DNA of 64,000 nucleotides. Origin: Celoporthe dispersa (Eukaryota; Ascomycota; Sordariomycetes; Diaporthales; Cryphonectriaceae). A program made the translations under genes and the position numbers. Below, piece by piece: positions 47,678 to 58,800 of this stretch. Location of the stretch: positions 620,001-684,000 of the forward strand of contig WAID01000004.1 in NCBI GenBank assembly GCA_016584495.1. The letters are read 5' to 3'. Under the pieces are notes generated by a model. The model made no database searches and was not told the origin of the DNA. It saw only the letters and a program-made list of their open reading frames with translations. Each line of letters starts with the position of its first letter. Position 1 is the stretch's first letter.

Positions 47678-48320
47678 ATGGCCACCACAGAAACCTCAGA
47701 CAGCGATGTCATTTATGAGCGGCGCGTGGAGCGCCTCCACAAGTACCACTGGCCTGCCATCCAGCTCAACGTGTGGATGCTGTTCATGCTGGTCGCATCG
47801 TCCGCTATCCTCGGTATCTTTGCAAGCTTCATACAGACGCAACAGCAGCTGCATCTGGGTGTGCCATGGTAAGCCGATACGGACCAGCCTTTCTCGCCCC
47901 TCTCCGCTCTTTATTCAGCATGTTCTAATGCCTCTTCTCTCTCCGCAGGTACTTCCCCTACTACATAACCGTCTCCGCCATCGTCATCATCTTCATATGG
48001 CTGATGCTCTGGCTCATCTTCCAGCGCCGCCTTCTCCCCTCCATCGTCATGATCGGCGGGTTCATGCTCTTCGTGCTGTGGCTGGTCGGCCTGATCGTCG
48101 TCTCGGTGGAGCTCTGGGGCCCCAGCGGCGTGAGCTCCTCGTGCAACACCCAGGTGTTCAACAAGAACCCGACCGGCCAGTCCCTCGAGACGCTGGCCTG
48201 GTTAGAGCAAAGAGCATATGCCAGGGCTGGCAGGCCGTCTTCGCGCTGGGGCTGGTCGGGTCGATATTCCTCCTGTGGATCATGATCATGGCGTATCAGG
48301 TGTTTGCTATGGACCGCTGA
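47678..48320 (+). CDS. Four-helix integral membrane protein of unknown function
   Basis: Two exons (47678-47870 and about 47950 onward) encode about 188 residues. The acidic N-terminus TTETSDSDVIYERRVERLHKY is followed by four hydrophobic helices: NVWMLFMLVASSAILGIF, ITVSAIVIIFIWLMLWL, IVMIGGFMLFVLWLVGLIVV and ALGLVGSIFLLWIMIMAY. The loop before the last helix contains two Cys (SSCNTQ, SICQGW), as in small MARVEL-like fungal proteins, but I do not assign the family. An A-run at 48209-48211 appears to lack one base: the frame switches between ETLAWLEQ and KSICQGWQAVF. As written, the first frame ends early without the last helix. A long GC- and CT-rich leader precedes it. Confidence 0.75.
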
Positions 48321-48845
48321 CCACTGACTGTGGATCCCTGACGGGCGGGAGGGTCATCGTTTTTTCTCTTCTTTGAAGATATGCCGTTGGTGTGATTTCA
48401 ATTCGCTACGTACAAGTTTATGAGAAGCAGGCCGTCGGTCGAGGTTGGAGGTGTTTCCTGGAGGCGCATGTCTAACTGTTGTCTTAAAAGAGGGGGGGGG
48501 GGGGGGATGCGCGACGACCGATATATGGCATGATACCAGGAGCGTTACCAGGAGGGGGGCGGGACAGTGTGCACGATGTAGCATAGCCTTTTATGATTAG
48601 GAATCTTTACGGGTCACGATATATCACCAGGGTGATAAAATGAATTGGAACTCGATCGTATAATCCTCAACACCAACCGCACTATTGCACACATCTTGAC
48701 TTGAACTTCTCAAATTCATTATGGCATTATGGCATCACCCTTCTATCCTATTCATCCCAATTACGTATTATGAGGCCGAGTTGCCCACATAGAAGTAGGT
48801 AGGCTGGTAGGTAGTTTACGGCGAGGATCTCCAGACCTGACTGTC
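48321..48845. other. Intergenic with poly-G tract
   Basis: A gap between convergent genes. It includes a long G run at about 48492-48506 and no coding potential. Confidence 0.5.
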
Positions 48846-49174
48846 TTAGTTGGAGATCTTGGAGCTGACCTGCTTGCCCGTCGCCTTCTCAAACATCTCG
48901 CGGGCACCGTCGGTGATCTTCTCGGAGGTGTTGCGGTCAATGTTATGGCCGGACTTCTTGGCGCCCATGTCGAATGCTGTAAATAGAGATGGATCTGTCA
49001 GTCTTCTTGTGCCTCTCTTTGAGGAGCCAGGAGAGCTATAGACAGGGAGAGGAGGTTTATTTAGCTCACCCTTGTCGAGGTAGTCCTCCTTCTCCGCGCC
49101 GCCCTGCTGAGGGCAGCAGCTCCGGAACCACCGGAGTTGCTGACGGAGTTCATGGCGTTCTTGATCTGATCCAT
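48846..49174 (-). CDS. Small conserved hydrophilic protein, about 75 residues
   Basis: Two exons encode a small charged protein: MDQIKNAMNSVSNSGGSG, then KEDYLDKG, and after an intron (about 48978-49070, GT-AG) AFDMGAKKSGHNIDRNTSEK, ending VSSKISN at the TAA (48846-48848). The family (DYLDKG ... EKITDxAREMFEKATGK) is widespread in Pezizomycotina and often stress- or development-induced; no biochemical role is known. The size is usual. A G-run at 49111-49113 (C on the coding strand) appears one base short, shifting frame between GSGAA and QQGGAEKEDY. A TATA-like element lies about 120 bp upstream (tatata, near 49295). Confidence 0.75.
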
Positions 49175-51783
49175 TGTTGGTAGGGTTGGTGATGATGCTT
49201 TGGGATGTGATGTGGTGTTGCTGTTGATGATGAGGAGTGTCTGTTATTGGGAGAACAATTTAGGTGATCCAAGCCGCCGAGGAGGAGATGGATTTATATA
49301 CGCAGCAGGAGGGGTCTTGTTGTACGAGCTTGGAGGGGGAGGAGGGGAGGAAGAGGGCCTCCAAGGCTGGCCCTCATTACATCACTGCCACCAGCTGAAT
49401 CCCGGATAAGGTTACCACTAATGTAACAGCCAGTCAAGCCGCTCAACCAGGGGCCCAAACAGGACTGTGAGAGGCTTGGCGGAAGGGCCCAAATAGGTAT
49501 GAAGAATCGCCGCAAAACAAGCCGCCGTTCAGAGAGGGCTTATCCTGGCTGTTGCTGCTTTGGTACAATAACCATGGCAGCTTGGCTTGGCCACTGGACC
49601 CGTGTCGCAGCACCTACGTCATCGCCTGCACCCCTGTCTTTCTGGAGGGGGATCCAGACTGTCATGGAACAATCTTGGCTGTTAAATTCATACTCATAAT
49701 CGAAGTGCTCGTGTCCTCCAGGCAAGGCTTACCTGTGCAGCATTCGAATTGAGGCAGGATCCGAGCTGTTTTCCCTCGACATATAATCTTGGAACCTAGC
49801 ACTGACACTCGTCCGCCCTCTCCGAATCGTGTCTCACAGGTGGAAAGTTAGTACTGCGCTACCACTTGCTCCATCGCCTAGGTGTCACTTATATCATACA
49901 TAATATACGTGCAAGAGAGCGGTCCAGCGTCATGTGTGTCTGCGTACCTGTTTAGGTCGTGGTAGGCCTGGTTCTGTGGTAGGATCCCGCCTCATCACTC
50001 GGTCTGCGATGGCAGAGCCACCAACCTCACGTTCTTGGGTTGTAATGGTCACTGTTGCATGCTGCGTCGCTTTGGGGTACAATGCCAATAAACGACGATA
50101 ATAACGACAAGCTGAAAGAAGAGTGAAGAAAAGGAAGAGGAGGGAGGGAGAGGAGAACCAATACATAATATCCCCTCTCCCCTCCCGCTGCCCACATGAA
50201 CCACTGCCCCTCCACCTATAATGAACCAAAAGTCATACAAGGTAGCATAGCCCTTGCTTGGGAATAATCATACATATTTAAATTGAATTCATAACACTAT
50301 AAGCGTAAGCGACTGTTGTGTTGTATAAGAGCCTGGAGACAGGGTCGTCATGGGCAGTAGAGCTGGGCAGGAAGCACGATGGTGTCTCTGTACTGAAACA
50401 TACAGGGCTAGAGTTGCATTTTCTAACCAATTAGGTGATAAACTGCCCAAGTATACGTTCAACACATTACTACAGAGCTCGGCTGCACCGAGATCACGAC
50501 CGCGGCCTCTACAAACCCCCCGAGCCGTCTTCTACTTCCACCCTTTGCGACCCCCTCCCCTTTTTTTCTTTCGGGACCATATCAAGATGAAGATGTGCAG
50601 AGAACTTCATCCATCATTACCAAAAGTCTTCTCTCGATAGGCTTATGGGAAGATAGCGGGAGGATGTCGCTGTGGACTGATCCAGTGATGATCACTCCAG
50701 CGGTGTAAGGCAAGAAGGATTTTTTAGGCAGCAGTCCATCTTGAATAACGCCGAGGTGAAGCAAGTACCTTCATCCACATTTTTACCAATAAGTACGTCG
50801 GAGTCAAGAGTAGCAGTATGGAAGCGAAATTCGGGTACATAGTAGTGTGTTAGTGACAACATGGTTTTCCGGATCGGGGCAGACAGCTATTGAGGGTCAC
50901 GGCTAACTTTCCCGAGGAATATTGAGCGAATATGATATGTCGCTACCCCTTATGGCTCTTGAATCTACTCATTTCTGGGTAACCTTTCTTCCCTCTCTGA
51001 CTAGTGAGGAGATTCTTCTTTAGTCCTTTGTTTGTATACATGCACAAGCACTATAGACAAAACCCTAATTGGCGAAGTGGTGCCAACGTACTCAAACTTT
51101 TCACTATTCCACTGCGTAAATAGAGGACTCGATATCTATCCTCGTTGTTATTCTTTATTGTTGTCCATCTCAAGTTCCCCTGATTCCTCGTGCACCCCTG
51201 GAGAAACTTGTCACAGCCGACCTACGCAGTGAGAAATAGTACTGAGCTGCGATGGAATATGGATCCTCATACCCTATAGATGTCCATCTTGTCGAGAAGA
51301 GGATGGATGTGAGATGCCCCTTTTCGTTGGGACCTCCCGATGCGTCTCTATCACCTATGGGCGGCTCTCATACGGGACAAGGTGTTGGTGGATAATCATA
51401 CCAGCACATCCTAATGTAATATTCCAAAGAAGCTCGTCGTGTGGATAGAGTATCGGGGCAATGCGACAACCCTTAATTACCGTTGCCATTGTAGGCAGTA
51501 GTGAGGTCTTTGCTGGTCTGTAGGGTAGAGCCGGCAAGGCAAACAGTCATGATACAAACTATATAATATCTTCCCTCCTCCTACGACTGTTTCTCTCTTC
51601 TCATAGAGTACTTCCATGCTCATACCAGAACAGTCTCTAGCAAAAACAATCTCCCTTTTATCTCCCTTCACAGCCACGCGTACATCGTCACTCCTTCTCC
51701 GAATCTTCACCCTGACCAGAACAACTGACCTCATACCCTATTACTCAGTTTTCTCCGTCAGTTGACAATAAACTCCCACAAAA
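49175..51783. other. Long intergenic region
   Basis: A 2.6-kb region with only short overlapping frames. No RNA gene or mobile element recognised. The 3' 250 bp carry the promoter of the LysM protein gene. Confidence 0.5.
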
Positions 51784-52567
51784 ATGAAGACTACTGCTAC
51801 ACTCGTCGCCGCCCTCCTGGCCTACGCGCCTCTCTTGGCCAACGCCGCCTGCGATCCCAGCACCCTCGACAACTCCACGTACAACTACCCCATCACGGTC
51901 CCGGGAACCACCGTCGCCGACGTGGCCAATGCCACAGGACGCGGTCTCTGCGACATTGGCCGCTGGAACCTGATGGCGGACGTGACTATCACGCCCGAAG
52001 TAGGCGAGATGTTCCTCATCCCCGCGGAGACGTGCTATCCGGACAACGAGTCGTGTCTCCTCAAGCCCGAGGACAGCCCCAACAACTCGTGCCTGATGGG
52101 CGGGCCAGGGCTGTACTATACTGTCAAGGGAGACACGTTAGACAAGATTGCTCTGCGGTTGGGCATGGATGTGTCGGCTCTTGTCAGGGCTAATGATGGC
52201 TCGCGTGGGTATTTTAACACCTCCGTCGAGCTTGCGGCTGGCCAGTTTGTTAAGGTTCCTCAGGTAAGGGCTGTTTATCTTTCTCCCCATACTGTCCTGT
52301 GTGATGCGTTATTACAGTAAGACTAAATTTTGAAAACACTATGAGCAGTGCGCCCCGTCCCAATGCGTCCTCCAACCTTACTCTTTCTCGTGGGGCGTGT
52401 ACAAGGACTTGGCGGAGGAGTACAACACAACTGTCGGCCAGATCATGATGTTAGCCCCGACCTACAACTACAGCTACAAGGCTACCATGGAGGGCGGCAT
52501 GTACCCGTCTATCACGCTGCCTGTCAACTGCACTCTGTTGACGCGCAACGCGACCGTGCTGGGGTAA
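51784..52567 (+). CDS. Secreted LysM-domain protein
   Basis: Two exons (51784-52265, then from about 52350) encode about 230 residues. Signal peptide: KTTATLVAALLAYAPLLANA. Three LysM-like units follow: a degenerate one (YPITVPGTTVADVANATG to MFLIP), a clear central one (YYTVKGDTLDKIALRLGM to FVKVP), and one after the intron (FSWGVYKDLAEEYNTTVGQ to SITLP). Paired Cys flank the units and there are many N-glycosylation sites. LysM units bind chitin oligomers; secreted LysM-only proteins in fungi either protect the hyphal wall or, in plant pathogens, act as effectors that hide chitin. Which applies here cannot be decided from sequence. No enzyme domain or GPI signal is visible. The reading frame is intact. 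Confidence 0.87.
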
Positions 52568-52842
52568 TTTGCCAAGTCCCCATTTGTTGTCGGCAGAGGA
52601 ATGGTGGTATTATCTATCAGTACTTACCCATCTGTCGCGCCATTGTATTTTTGTTTCGAGGGAATTTGGGGGCAGGGGCGGAGAGATTCTGGTATCCTGG
52701 AGGAGTAGGTCAAGATGTATATACATTCACTAATTAGAAAAGAAAAATCCTTGCATCATCGCTACATAGATATAGACGAGCTCGAGCAGAGAGCAATGAG
52801 AGCAGAGCCCAGTCTCTCCCTTTCAAAATCTCAGCCTAGAAA

Positions 52843-54387
52843 TCATTCTATCAATTCTGGGGAGGAATACACATCTGTGGGCAACCGAGACCACCTGCTC
52901 TCATATACTCTGCCTTCCTTGACCACGGCCAAGAGGTGGCAGTCAGGCTTCTCAAAAATCGTGATATCCTCCAACGGGTTCCTATTCAGAACCAGAAGGT
53001 CAGCCACGAACCCCTCCTTCACCTGTCCCAGCCTGTCCTCCTGGCCCAGCATCCTGGCCGGGTTGACAGTAGCATGGCGCAGGACCTCCTCGCAAGGCAG
53101 CACCTGGGCCCTCAGCCCGAACTCGCCAAGCTGCTCCACGCCCAGGAAGCTCAACAGGTCACTGCCCAGACACATGGTCACACCGGCCTCATACGCCAGC
53201 TTGACACTCCTGAGCCCCTCCCTCAGCACCATCTCGTTCTTTGCGCGGTTTTCGGCCGGTAGGAATGTAGCATACTTCGGGTCCGCCATGGCCTTGTACG
53301 CGACCAGCGTCGGCGTGAGGAAGACCCCATGGTCCGCTAGGAACCGCGCCGTCTCCTCGTCGAGAAAATTGCCGTGCTCGATGCCCCGGACCCCGTTCTC
53401 GACAGCGTGCCGGATCGCCTTGGGCGTGTACGCGTGTGCCGTCGCGAACGTCTCGCCCGACGACGCCACCTCTGCCGCGGCGCGGATCTCCTCGGCCGTC
53501 AGCTGCACACCCGCTAGCCTGTCCGTCGGTGACGCCACGCCCCCGCCCGCCATGAGCTTGAGGAAGTCGGCGCCCTGGCGGAGCTGATCGCGCGCTGCGC
53601 GGAGGACCGAGGCACGCCGTCGACGACCAGGCTTAGGCCTTCCGAGGAGCCGCCGCCAGCACAGCAGAAACCGCCTCCTCCTCCTCCCTGGCGCGATGGT
53701 GGTGTCGTGGGCACCTCTCCGGTCGCCGTGGCCGCCTGTCTGGCTGAGGGCGCGGCCTGCGATGAAGAGTCTTGGGCCGGGAAACACGCCGTCGGCGATG
53801 GCTTCTTTGAGGGCGAGGGTGGCGCCGCCGCAGTCACGGGCGGTGGTGTAGCCGCGGGCCAGCATGGCTCCGGCCTGGTAGGGCTGGCGGAGGAGGGCGA
53901 CGGGGTTTGGGACGGACATGGAGGAGCGCAGGTCGGGCTCGCCGGGGACAGAGGTCAGGTGCACGTGAGCGTCGATGAGGCCTGGGCAGAGGTAGCATCT
54001 GCCGGCACAGTCGATGAACCTGGCGTCACTGTCGTAGGCTTCCTCACCTCTGCTGAAGCCGTGCTCGTCTTGGATGGAGGTGATCTTGCCTCCTGCGATG
54101 CGTACGGTCTGGTTCGGGAGGACTCTGCCGGCTGCGGCGTCGACTATGTTGATGTCCACAAAGACATATGTTTTCTGGGGAGGAAGGGTCCATGGTCTGG
54201 TGGTTGTCTCGGGGATGGTGTTGTTATCACCTTGCTGGGCTGCTACGGCTGTGCGGTGCAGGAGGCGGCCGGATCCCTGGTCTGGACGCACCTTCATTAT
54301 AGTTATGATGTTAAAGGGAGAGTTACTTATGAGCGTGCTGGTTTTAGAGGCTTGGACCATTCTAGAACCGACGGAACGAGCGCCCAT
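52843..54387 (-). CDS. Metal-dependent amidohydrolase (imidazolonepropionase-like)
   Basis: About 480-514 residues; start at 54387 or, more likely, the ATG at 54297 (MKVRPDQGSG). The amidohydrolase metal site is complete: HVH in LIDAHVHLTS, Lys in GADFLKLMAGGG, His in FATAHAYTPK and IEHGNF, Asp in CLGSDLL. Family members hydrolyse cyclic amides or dipeptides. A pair of opposite frame breaks (about 53672-53690 and 53605-53616) puts some 25-30 residues in the wrong frame; the alternate frame there gives a Gly-rich segment (GGGGGGFCC) joining TTIAPG to VLRAARDQLRQ. The frame stays open by chance, so the error is hidden in a simple gene call. No signal peptide from the inner ATG. Confidence 0.85.
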   Translation of the reverse strand: MGARSVGSRMVQASKTSTLISNSPFNIITIMKVRPDQGSGRLLHRTAVAAQQGDNNTIPETTTRPWTLPPQKTYVFVDINIVDAAAGRVLPNQTVRIAGGKITSIQDEHGFSRGEEAYDSDARFIDCAGRCYLCPGLIDAHVHLTSVPGEPDLRSSMSVPNPVALLRQPYQAGAMLARGYTTARDCGGATLALKEAIADGVFPGPRLFIAGRALSQTGGHGDRRGAHDTTIAPGRRRRRFLLCWRRLLGRPKPGRRRRASVLRAARDQLRQGADFLKLMAGGGVASPTDRLAGVQLTAEEIRAAAEVASSGETFATAHAYTPKAIRHAVENGVRGIEHGNFLDEETARFLADHGVFLTPTLVAYKAMADPKYATFLPAENRAKNEMVLREGLRSVKLAYEAGVTMCLGSDLLSFLGVEQLGEFGLRAQVLPCEEVLRHATVNPARMLGQEDRLGQVKEGFVADLLVLNRNPLEDITIFEKPDCHLLAVVKEGRVYESRWSRLPTDVYSSPELIE

Positions 54388-55836
54388 GAAGGCAGAGATG
54401 TATTCCTGGTACGGACGTACTGTAACAACGACCAGTTATCTTTCGACCCCACTTCCGGCTAAGCGAGGAGAGAACAAGGATGGTGGTGAGGTTGAACCGA
54501 CGGCTCACGACTGTTGAGCTACCGTTTTCTCGTTGAATAACAACCTTGAACAAAGGACTGCTGGCTAGGTTGACTCTCGAGTGGCAGGCAAGAGAAGAGG
54601 CATACAGTTGACCAGCAGCAAATTGGTTCTGACCGCCTGGGCGCCTCCCGATATGGTTGCGACATGGTCCTCAGAAGGAAGAAGCTGTAGGATTATCTGT
54701 ATCCATCTCCTGAACGATATGCTGGGATGCTCTTTTCTTCTTCTTTTCCCTCTCTTCTGTTCCTTTCCATTCTTTCAAAGACAAGGTTTCATCCAATGTT
54801 CATTGTCCTTGCAACAAGCATATGACCAAGCATTCTTTCACATGCCTACATGAACAGCTTGGAGAAGCCCAGGCGCTCCAGGGTGGATAGAACTGGAGGT
54901 GGGCCCATATAGAGAATGTGCATCGCTAGGTGGGAGCATGGGAGAACTTAGTCTCATTGAGCAGCATTTCATAGTGAAAGCTGTAGGATGAGAAAGACAA
55001 AAGAAAGAGTGAATATATAGCATGTTATGTTGAGCAGGATCACCATTGTCTTTCCAGTAAAGGCTTAGTATCTTTACCTCCTGTACTGTGCTGTGGTACA
55101 GCGGTACCTCACTCCGTGGGGATCCCTGGCTGGTACCTGGCAGCACAGAAACAGTGGGCAGTAGCACAGCAGGTGGGGTGTTGCCCCTGACGCCCTCAGG
55201 GCCCTCTAGCGAAGGTCCCTGGATGAAAGCAGACCCCTGCTAGGGGCAACCCACTGACTGCCATCATAGCGCAAGCATGGTTTATGTAAGCACCCGTCAA
55301 GCTGCACTGCTATAGTTGTGCTAGCAAGGTGCTAAGGTACTGTGGTGCTATTTAGTATGGTTGCAGGCATGTGCCGCACCAATCCAACCACAGCACCTCC
55401 CCAGCTGCATTGGCCTCGGATGTCATGTCAACATCATTCAACATTGGGCCAACCACACGCGAGGACTTGATGATCTCAACAGCAGATACCACAAAATACT
55501 ACCCTCCACGTGCCAGTACACCTATATCGAACATCCACTACCGTTACACGATCGACTGCGCCGAGTTCACACCCGCCGACACGGTCGTCGCATCGCCCCT
55601 GAGAAGGAAAGAAACCCTGTCCGGCAGAGGAGAGCAGTGGAGGAGATACACAGAGAGGGCAGAGCTCACCCTTGACCTGACGACACACGGTCTATCTCGA
55701 ACTACACCTCTCCCCGGGGTCTCGCGTCGCGCAGAGCTCTCACGCCCCCTCGACTCCACGCGAATGCGCAGCAGACGGGATTGAGCCCACCACACGGGTC
55801 CGCCCCAGACGAGACGGCGCCACGCGCGCAAGGGGG
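54388..55836. other. Intergenic region with an inverted repeat
   Basis: No gene supported in the 1.4 kb between the amidohydrolase and the coiled-coil protein gene. An imperfect inverted repeat at 55157-55262 is listed separately. The last 250 bp are the GC-rich leader of the next gene. Confidence 0.5.
55157..55262. repeat. Imperfect inverted repeat, possible MITE footprint or hairpin
   Basis: Left arm ggcagt (55157-55162) and gttgcccct (55180-55188); right arm aggggcaac (55242-55250) and actgcc (55257-55262). The arms are exact reverse complements with unequal spacers (17 and 6 bases). Without a second copy in the window this could be chance or a small non-autonomous element. Confidence 0.35.
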
Positions 55837-55851
55837 GTGACAGGACACAAG

Positions 55852-58800
55852 ATGGACGACGACGGCGGCAGCAGTGATGTGGCTGCCATAGCTGCCTCGC
55901 AACCTCTGCCCCCTTCGTCCTCGGGCACAACTGTAACCAGCAGCGCCTCAGGGGAAGACCTCGACTACGAGCATGTCGGGCGCGAACTGTCACGCCCATC
56001 AACTGCATACAGAGTGCCGGACGACGACATTCCCAACGAGGAAGATTGGTCTCCCGGATTAGAGGGGGCGGACGACGACCTCGACGACATCCCCACGCCG
56101 ACCCACGAGATACGAACAGGGCCACAGACCGCATTCAGTGCAGATACTATTCCAGACTTAAGGCCGGTGGTCTCACAACAGCAGCCGGCCCAAGACAGAA
56201 CAAGCGGCCGCTACGCGCTCTCTCCGGGGGAGCCCAGCTACGCAGAAGGACATAGCGAGCTGCCCGCAAGAGATCCCAACGACTCCTACACGGCACACAT
56301 GGTCCGGAAGCGTCTTCAGGACATGGAGTCGAGCTTCACCACCCCAGTCTCTCCCCTCCCTACCATCAACTCGCTCGGCTTCGACGACACCTTCGTTTTC
56401 GACTCCCCTTCCAAGCCTCCCAAGTCAGGCCCTCCTTCCTCGACCAAATCCGCCGGCCCCACGTCCCACCCAGCTCAACATGACGAGCCATCCCTGCCTT
56501 CGATTGCCCCGCGCCGCGAAGACGTGAATAAGAGTCCCTCCATGAGAGGAGAGGAAGCATCTCTTGGGCAGCGGCACGAACAAAAATTACATGTCCCGAG
56601 CGATACCTCTGCCCTCGAGGGCTTTTTCCTCCCTCGCCAACAGGAGCTGCCACTGCACGCACCGTCTCCAGAGCTATGTCCAGACACAGCAGCGCTAAGG
56701 ACGAGCCTGGTCACGACAGCCCAGGGGACAATGCATCTGCGGATGACTGGTTCTCACAAGCTGGCGCGGCGCCCACAGCTTCGAAACCTCCGTCGCAGAG
56801 AAACGCGGAGCCCAGCATACCCAGGATCAGCGTAGACGCCGGCAGCACGCCTGGAAATGCTCTCAAGGGTGGACAGCGCCCCAAGTACCTGCGCAGCCGC
56901 ATGTCGAGCCAGCGGTCATCCGACTCCGACTTCGCCGCAGGGGATACCGAAAGTGACGCTACCGTCGGCACTGCGGATCTTCGTGCGGACTATGCTCTAC
57001 AGTCTGGAGGTGCCGTGCCGGCGATGAGCATGTCTCGAAATAGCAGCGTAAGCAACATGATCACACGCCAGATCAGCATGGGCAGCATGGTGTCGGACTT
57101 CCGCGAGGACTCGACTGGGCGCATAGGGATGGAGCCGTTGGAACCCTTGACCGAGGACGAGGGTGTTCCTTTTGGGGACCAGCTCAAGACCCCGAGGGCT
57201 CCGAAACAGTCCCTGACCGAGCCGACCGACACAGTGATCGCGAGGCATGTTAGGAACGTGCAGGTGCCTGAGTCTCTAGCCAGGGAGTACAGGACAAAGA
57301 GCGGCCTCGTCACTCCCAGGCGGAAGATGTCGGAGGTGAACCTTGGTGCCAGCGCCAGCACCACCCGCACCGGCCGGAACCTCACCCTCAAGGAACAGAG
57401 CAGCACAATAGAACGGCTCTCCAAGGAGAACTTTGATCTGAAGCTCAAGGTCATGTTCCTGAGCGACCGCCTTGACAAGCTCTCCGAAGAAGGTATTAAG
57501 GAGATGATCTCGGAGAATGTGGAGCTCAAGACCAGCCTGGCCGTTCTGCAGCGTGACAACAAAGTCTTGCGCCGCCGCGTGAAGGAGCTGGAAAGAAAGC
57601 TCAAGGACGAGGATGAGCGGCCCGGGACTGCTAAGAGCGGTGCGTCCTCGGCTGGTCAGACGGCAGGAGACTACGAACAGCACGCCGCCAACGAGGAGGA
57701 GCTGATCTACCTGCGCGAGCGCGTCGACGAGTTCGTCTCGGAGATTGAGCGTCTGAGACAAGAAAACCTGAACAAGGAGGCAGAGAAGAGGCGCATGGCA
57801 GAGGTCGTCAAGAACCTTCAGGCCGTCAACGCGAGCCGCATCGGAGACCCGCTCGGCCAAGACGACGAGACGGAGGTGTGGAGGGAGCTGTACTCCCAGG
57901 AGTCAGGGCGCCGGGAGCAGGCAGAGGAGGACAACCAGAGGCTGGGCGACGAGAACAAGAGACTGCGCGACGAGGTCTTTCGCCTGAAGCAGGAGCTGAC
58001 GAACGGTACCATGAGCTCGGCCGGCAACTCGGCCGGCACTGGTCTACAGCATACCACCAACATCTACAACATCTCAAGGAAGCCTAGGGCCGAATCGCCG
58101 TCGAGGTCAAGGTCAAGGATGTCCGAGTCAGAGATGACAGGCACCATGAGTGTCAGCGTCACGCTCGTTGAAGAGCTCCGCCGCGAAAGCGAACAGCTCA
58201 GGCACGAGAACGCCGAGCTGAGGCGCGAGGTCGGAGCCCAGACCTCCATGCTGACCTCGAGAAACCGAGAGAAGGAGAGGCTGTACCAAGAGATCGAAGA
58301 CCTGAAGATGGCCCAGCGCCGCAGCGGTACGGCAAGCTCAACTCTCGACAGCATTCTTGATCGGTCCGCATCTCGTTCTGGTGTGCATGACCGGCCGCCA
58401 TCCCGCGGAAGCCAGGCCACCCGTACGGCGACGCTCGACGAGGACCCCGAGCGAGAGGAGCTCGAGAACAAGCTGGCTGAGCTCCGTGATAAGCTGAGCA
58501 TGGTCAAGATGCAGAACCAGGACCTGCAGCAAGAGCTCAACACCTACGTCGAGGAGTACGAGGCCGAGCTGGAGGCCAGGAAAGAAGTAGAGACGGCAGC
58601 CCTGCAGCTGCAAGAAGAGCTCGAAGTCACCCAGAATGACCTCATGGCGCTGCAACAAGAGCGAGACGAACTTCTCCAGGAGAACTCGGGCATAGACCAG
58701 GAGTTCAACAACCTGCGGACGGAGGCACAGGATGAGATCGACCACCTCGAAGCTGAGGCTGAACAGCGGGACGCGGAGATCGCCCGGCTCAACCAGGAGC

